Source of the DNA: Parapedobacter flavus
GTDB lineage: Bacteria; Bacteroidota; Bacteroidia; Sphingobacteriales; Sphingobacteriaceae
Length of the DNA stretch: 64,000 bases
Assembly: GCF_035818675.1 (NCBI RefSeq)
Contig: NZ_JAYKZZ010000013.1
Span: 124,001 to 188,000, forward strand
Direction: 5' to 3'
Positions 60,726 through 64,000 of the stretch are shown here, one piece after another (position 1 is the stretch's first letter; each line of letters starts with the position of its first letter). The translations under genes were made by a program, and so were the position numbers. The notes under the pieces were generated by a model. The model saw nothing but the letters and a program-made list of their open reading frames with translations, did not search any database and was not told the DNA's origin.

Positions 60726-61514
60726 TTAAAATTCCAGCGGCGAACGGTATTTAAACCGATAACCCAAATCGGCAATCAACCGTTCCGGCGACACCACCTT
60801 CGCCGTTTTATCCGCTGCCGAAAAAGCCGTTGGCATCCCGTAGCCATATTTCGCTGCGGAAGCGGCGATGACATCTTTTTTCAACGGATGCTCGGGGCAA
60901 ACCAAGTTGTAGGTTTTCTTTTGCGTGCTTGCTGCCATCGTGGCAGCAATAACACCGTAGATATCTTCCACATGGACGGAATTGGCCGTTTGGTAACCGA
61001 TTTCGCACACTTTGCCAACGAAATACTTCGCCATGACACGCTCAAAACCGAACAACCCGCCCAACCGGAGTATGTTCAAGTTTGGATATGCGGCGCGGAG
61101 CGCGTGCTCGCCCCACAACAGCTTCGGTGCTAACTCGGCATCAGAAAAGGTCGTCTCCAGAATGGTGGCACTCACCTTGGGGTAAATGCCCACTGAACCG
61201 AAAAAGAACGACTGGTTAAACGAAACTCGCCTCAGAAAGTCGACCAGTCGGGCAAAGCGGCCCTGTACGACCGTCATATTGTCCTTACGCGTAATGGGGA
61301 CGCTGATGATCGCGACATCAAAAACCTGTTGCCCCAAATCAGGGAGTCCCTCATCCGTGTCGAAATCGGCAACCGCAGCCGTCAGCCCCAGTGTTTCCAG
61401 CCGCTGGGCTTTTTCGGTCGACGTGCAGGTTGCCCAGACACGGTGCCCCGCGTCCAACAGCTCGGTAGCCAGGTACGTACCCACCCATCCGCAACCTACA
61501 ATCAGTATATCCAT
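60726..61514 (-). CDS. NAD-dependent epimerase/dehydratase (extended-SDR-type)
   Basis: A 262-residue SDR-related protein with the Rossmann motif ILIVGCGWVGTYLATELL (G7xG9xxG12), a short extended-SDR-like body (VAIISVPITRKDN; FFGSVGIYPKVSA with the YxxxK pattern weak) and VEDIYGVIAATM. Absence of a clear catalytic YxxxK suggests an atypical SDR (YeeZ-like) of unknown substrate. It lies 27 nt after the proS stop codon, same strand, so it probably shares the proS transcript. Confidence 0.85.
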   Translation of the reverse strand: MDILIVGCGWVGTYLATELLDAGHRVWATCTSTEKAQRLETLGLTAAVADFDTDEGLPDLGQQVFDVAIISVPITRKDNMTVVQGRFARLVDFLRRVSFNQSFFFGSVGIYPKVSATILETTFSDAELAPKLLWGEHALRAAYPNLNILRLGGLFGFERVMAKYFVGKVCEIGYQTANSVHVEDIYGVIAATMAASTQKKTYNLVCPEHPLKKDVIAASAAKYGYGMPTAFSAADKTAKVVSPERLIADLGYRFKYRSPLEF

Positions 61515-61541
61515 GGCCTTAACGCTTTCGATCAGCCCCGC

Positions 61542-63014
61542 TTAATATGCTTTGGCAAATAACACACGCTGGGTAGAGGGTTTGCCCGTACGGATGCACG
61601 CCCCTGTTTCCGCCTTATTATTCAGTGGGATACAGCGTATAGTCGCCTTGGTTTCTTCCTTGATGAGTTTTTCTGTTTCAACGGTGCCATCCCAGTGGGC
61701 CGATACGAACCCGCCCGGGCCGTCGAGCACCGCCTTGAATTCGTCGTAGGTGTTCACTTCCGTCGTATGCGACTCGCGGAAGTCCAGTGCTTTCGCGTAG
61801 ATGTCGCGTTGGATGTCGACCAACAATTGCTCAATACGGTCGGCCAGTCCGGCTTGGGGAACCGTATCTTTCGTCTGCGTATCGCGCCGGGCGAGCTCTA
61901 CGGTTCCGTTTTGCATATCGCGCATCCCAACAGCAATACGCACAGGCACCCCTTTGAGTTCCCACTCGGCAAATTTAAATCCGGGGCGCTGTGTGTCCCG
62001 GTCGTCATACTTAACCGATATACCTTTACTTTTCAGTTCCGCGATGAGCGTATCTGCCAGTTCACCGATGGCCTGCCGCTCCCCGTCTTGCTTATAAATC
62101 GGCACGATAACCACCTGGATGGGTGCCAATTGTGGTGGCAGCACCAGCCCTTGGTCATCGGAGTGCGCCATGATCAGGGCACCGACCAACCGAGTAGATA
62201 CGCCCCACGACGTAGCCCATACGTGATCCAGCTTACCTTCCTTGGAGGTGAATTTCACATCGAACGCTTTGGCAAAATTCTGACCCAGAAAGTGAGAAGT
62301 ACCTGCCTGTAGCGCTTTGCCATCCTGCATGAGCGCCTCAATACACAACGTATCCAGCGCACCGGCAAACCGTTCGTTCTCGCTTTTCCGGCCGCGCACT
62401 ACGGGCAGCGCCATCCAGTTCTCCGCAAAATCGGCGTATACCTCCAGCATCTTATCCGCTTCGGCCACCGCCTCGGTCTCGGTAGCATGGGCGGTATGCC
62501 CCTCCTGCCACAGAAACTCGGCGGTGCGCAGGAACAGTCGCGTACGCATCTCCCAGCGCACCACATTGGCCCATTGGTTCACCAGGATCGGCAAGTCGCG
62601 GTACGACTCGATCCATCCGCGGTAGGTATTCCAAATGATGGTTTCCGATGTGGGCCTAACAATCAACTCCTCTTCCAACTTGGCGGTCTCGTCGACCACA
62701 ATCTGTCCGTTGCCATCGTTCTTCAATCGGTAATGGGTTACCACCGCACATTCGGTCGCGAAACCTTCCACGTGCGACGCTTCTTTGGAAAAAAAAGATT
62801 TCGGGATAAATAATGGAAAATAGGCATTGCTATGGCCGGTATCTTTAAACATCTGGTCTAATGCGGCCTGCATTTTCTCCCATATGGCATAACCATAAGG
62901 TTTAATAACCATGCAACCCCGCACAGCAGAGTGTTCGGCGAGGTCGGCTTTTACCACCAGCTCATTGTACCATTGGGAATAATCTGTTTCGCGGCTCGTA
63001 ATTCCTTTGCTCAT
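61542..63014 (-). CDS. proS: Prolyl-tRNA synthetase, short (archaeal/eukaryotic-type) form
   Basis: A 490-residue class II synthetase. Motif 2 (RWEMRTRLFLRTAEFLWQEGHTAHATETEA) and motif 3 regions (WATSWGVSTRLVGALIMAHSDDQGLVLPPQLAPIQVVIVPI) are present, followed by an anticodon-binding domain and a C-terminal domain ending in RVLFAKAY, whose last tyrosine is typical of the archaeal-type ProS. It charges tRNA-Pro. No editing (INS) domain is present, as expected for this class. Confidence 0.95.
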   Translation of the reverse strand: MSKGITSRETDYSQWYNELVVKADLAEHSAVRGCMVIKPYGYAIWEKMQAALDQMFKDTGHSNAYFPLFIPKSFFSKEASHVEGFATECAVVTHYRLKNDGNGQIVVDETAKLEEELIVRPTSETIIWNTYRGWIESYRDLPILVNQWANVVRWEMRTRLFLRTAEFLWQEGHTAHATETEAVAEADKMLEVYADFAENWMALPVVRGRKSENERFAGALDTLCIEALMQDGKALQAGTSHFLGQNFAKAFDVKFTSKEGKLDHVWATSWGVSTRLVGALIMAHSDDQGLVLPPQLAPIQVVIVPIYKQDGERQAIGELADTLIAELKSKGISVKYDDRDTQRPGFKFAEWELKGVPVRIAVGMRDMQNGTVELARRDTQTKDTVPQAGLADRIEQLLVDIQRDIYAKALDFRESHTTEVNTYDEFKAVLDGPGGFVSAHWDGTVETEKLIKEETKATIRCIPLNNKAETGACIRTGKPSTQRVLFAKAY

Positions 63015-63078
63015 CGTTGATTTTCTGTGAAATTATTGTAACATTTGCGGACTGGACACGCGTCTGAATTTCGCGTAG

Positions 63079-63086
63079 CAAAGGTA
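63079..63086 (-). promoter_or_regulatory. Likely -7 element of the proS promoter
   Basis: TACCTTTG on the minus strand lies about 65 nt upstream of the proS start, matching TAnnTTTG. A -33 partner is less clear. Confidence 0.5.
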
Positions 63087-63199
63087 TGCGCTTTTGTCTA
63101 ATTACCGAATAAAAAAATCATCCGGCAATTAAACCAATTAGCCCAAATACAGTCTATTAATAGTAAAGCGTAGGCTTAAAAAAAGAAAGGATAGTTGAA

Positions 63200-64000
63200 A
63201 TGAAAGTCAATAGATTTAATATCAGCGCAATAGCTTTAGTAAGCTTGCTCGTATTCGGTGCGTGTAGCACCTCTCGGCAGGTGGCTTTCCGCGATGATGT
63301 CTATAATAATAACACCCAGGCACGGGAAGCGAATTACCAAAGCCCGGATTATTACTACGACGAAGGGGCGCAGGAAGGGCAATATGCCGACGGTGGATAT
63401 TACGAAGACGACTATGCCGATGAAGGGTATTACAACGATTATTATGCTGATGAATACAGCGATAGCGAATATGCCGATCGCATAAACCGCTTCTATTACA
63501 ATTCGCCGGGCATGAGCTATTACGACCCTTGGTTCAGCCCATGGTACGGCTACAATTCGTGGTACGGCTATGGCTACGGTAGTGGGTTCGGCCTCGGTTG
63601 GGGCATGGGTGGCTGGGGCCTCGGTTGGGGCAGCAGCTGGTATAATCCCTACTATGGTGGTTATTGGGGCTGGGGGTCGCCTTATTACGGTCACGGCTTT
63701 GGCGGGCCATATGCATACAACCGCTGGGGTTGGGGTGGATATGGCTATGGTGGTTACGGCGGCTATTACCCCGGCGTGGTTGTTGTCAACAACCGTCAAA
63801 GGGTTGCACGTTCATCGTCGCGCGATCGGATGGGTACCCGTACCCCGCGAACGGCTACCCGCACAGCGATATCGCGAGATGCCAACGGGCGCATATCTAC
63901 CCGTACGGTAGCTACACGTGGCACAGCAAACCCAGGCGGGCGTACCAGCACACGTGGCTCGGCTCGGCCGGCTACGACACGAGGCTCACGTAATACCGAG
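63200..64000 (+). CDS. Gly/Tyr/Trp-rich lipoprotein, 3'-truncated by the window edge
   Basis: From ATG 63200 the frame stays open to the last base (267 codons seen). A lipoprotein signal (LLVFGACSTS) is followed by an acidic Tyr/Asp/Glu-rich region (about 45-100), a Gly/Trp/Tyr-rich region (about 105-200, repeated YYGG, GYG, GWG) and a basic Thr/Arg/Ser-rich tail (VARSSSRDRMGTRTPRTATRTAISR). It is a surface-lipoprotein type often found beside proS in Sphingobacteriaceae; function unknown. A divergent promoter region lies between it and proS. Confidence 0.85.
   Translation, partial: MKVNRFNISAIALVSLLVFGACSTSRQVAFRDDVYNNNTQAREANYQSPDYYYDEGAQEGQYADGGYYEDDYADEGYYNDYYADEYSDSEYADRINRFYYNSPGMSYYDPWFSPWYGYNSWYGYGYGSGFGLGWGMGGWGLGWGSSWYNPYYGGYWGWGSPYYGHGFGGPYAYNRWGWGGYGYGGYGGYYPGVVVVNNRQRVARSSSRDRMGTRTPRTATRTAISRDANGRISTRTVATRGTANPGGRTSTRGSARPATTRGSRNTE

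Overview
The window looks like a chromosome segment of a Bacteroidota, most likely family Sphingobacteriaceae (Pedobacter/Sphingobacterium/Parapedobacter-like). Support: several promoters match the Bacteroidota -33 TTTG / -7 TAnnTTTG pattern, a Bacteroidota-type PRTRC plasmid/ICE module is present, and the families in the core part (TIGR02757, DUF3467, short ProS, 7TM-HD hydrolase, TlpA-type thioredoxins) are typical. No rRNA and no complete conjugation machinery are present. Species is not assignable by eye.

Layout. 0-8.4 kb: accessory genes, mostly minus strand. A tightly overlapping stress-type operon (ArsR regulator, two AHSA1/SRPBCC proteins of which one is frameshifted, DoxX, alpha/beta hydrolase, ankyrin protein, DUF1801) is followed by a Dph6-like ATP pyrophosphatase flanked by repeats and a second small operon with a membrane-tethered LuxR-type regulator. 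8.4-15 kb: part of an integrative element or plasmid-like module on the minus strand (SSB, DUF932, small unknowns, PRTRC proteins E, C, B and ThiF). 15-16.3 kb: non-coding and decayed DNA, including a DUF6922-like relic whose two tryptophan positions are stop codons.

16.3-33.4 kb is an AT-rich defence island, all on the plus strand. The first part is a tight series: a 1083-aa SF2 helicase with a nuclease-like tail, an unusual reverse transcriptase, a nitrilase-fold protein whose start overlaps the RT stop, then an OLD-family ATPase/TOPRIM nuclease and a UvrD-like helicase. RT plus nitrilase resembles a DRT class-1 (UG1-type) protein split in two; OLD plus UvrD resembles Gabija. Finding all five in one strand-coherent cluster is the best candidate here for an undescribed composite system. 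A Wadjet-type SMC system (jetABCD-like) follows; its jetB has an in-frame stop.

33.4-51 kb is mosaic accessory DNA: a glycoside hydrolase pseudogene broken by a 17-bp tandem duplication and a 1-nt deletion, an AlbA_2/HATPase-type pseudogene, a GC-rich operon (secreted MBL-fold/double-rhodanese protein, TolC, RND pump, adaptor, two TlpA thioredoxins), a HipBA module, an acetyltransferase, a DUF2281/PIN toxin-antitoxin pair, an AraC regulator and a DHFR-like reductase. Its parts are separated by tRNA 3'-end fragments and a family of nested hairpin repeats that show compensatory changes between copies. A 28-unit, 21-bp degenerate repeat array (51.1-51.7 kb) sits at the junction with the core chromosome.

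52-64 kb is ordinary core genome: 7TM-HD phosphohydrolase, tRNA-Ser(GCT), small membrane protein, DUF3467, DUF1275, M42 peptidase, TlpA, TIGR02757, cystathionine gamma-synthase-like enzyme, a YoeB-type toxin-antitoxin pair, an SDR-type epimerase, prolyl-tRNA synthetase and the start of a Gly/Tyr/Trp-rich lipoprotein. All database-type assignments are from recognition of motifs and family resemblance, not from a search.
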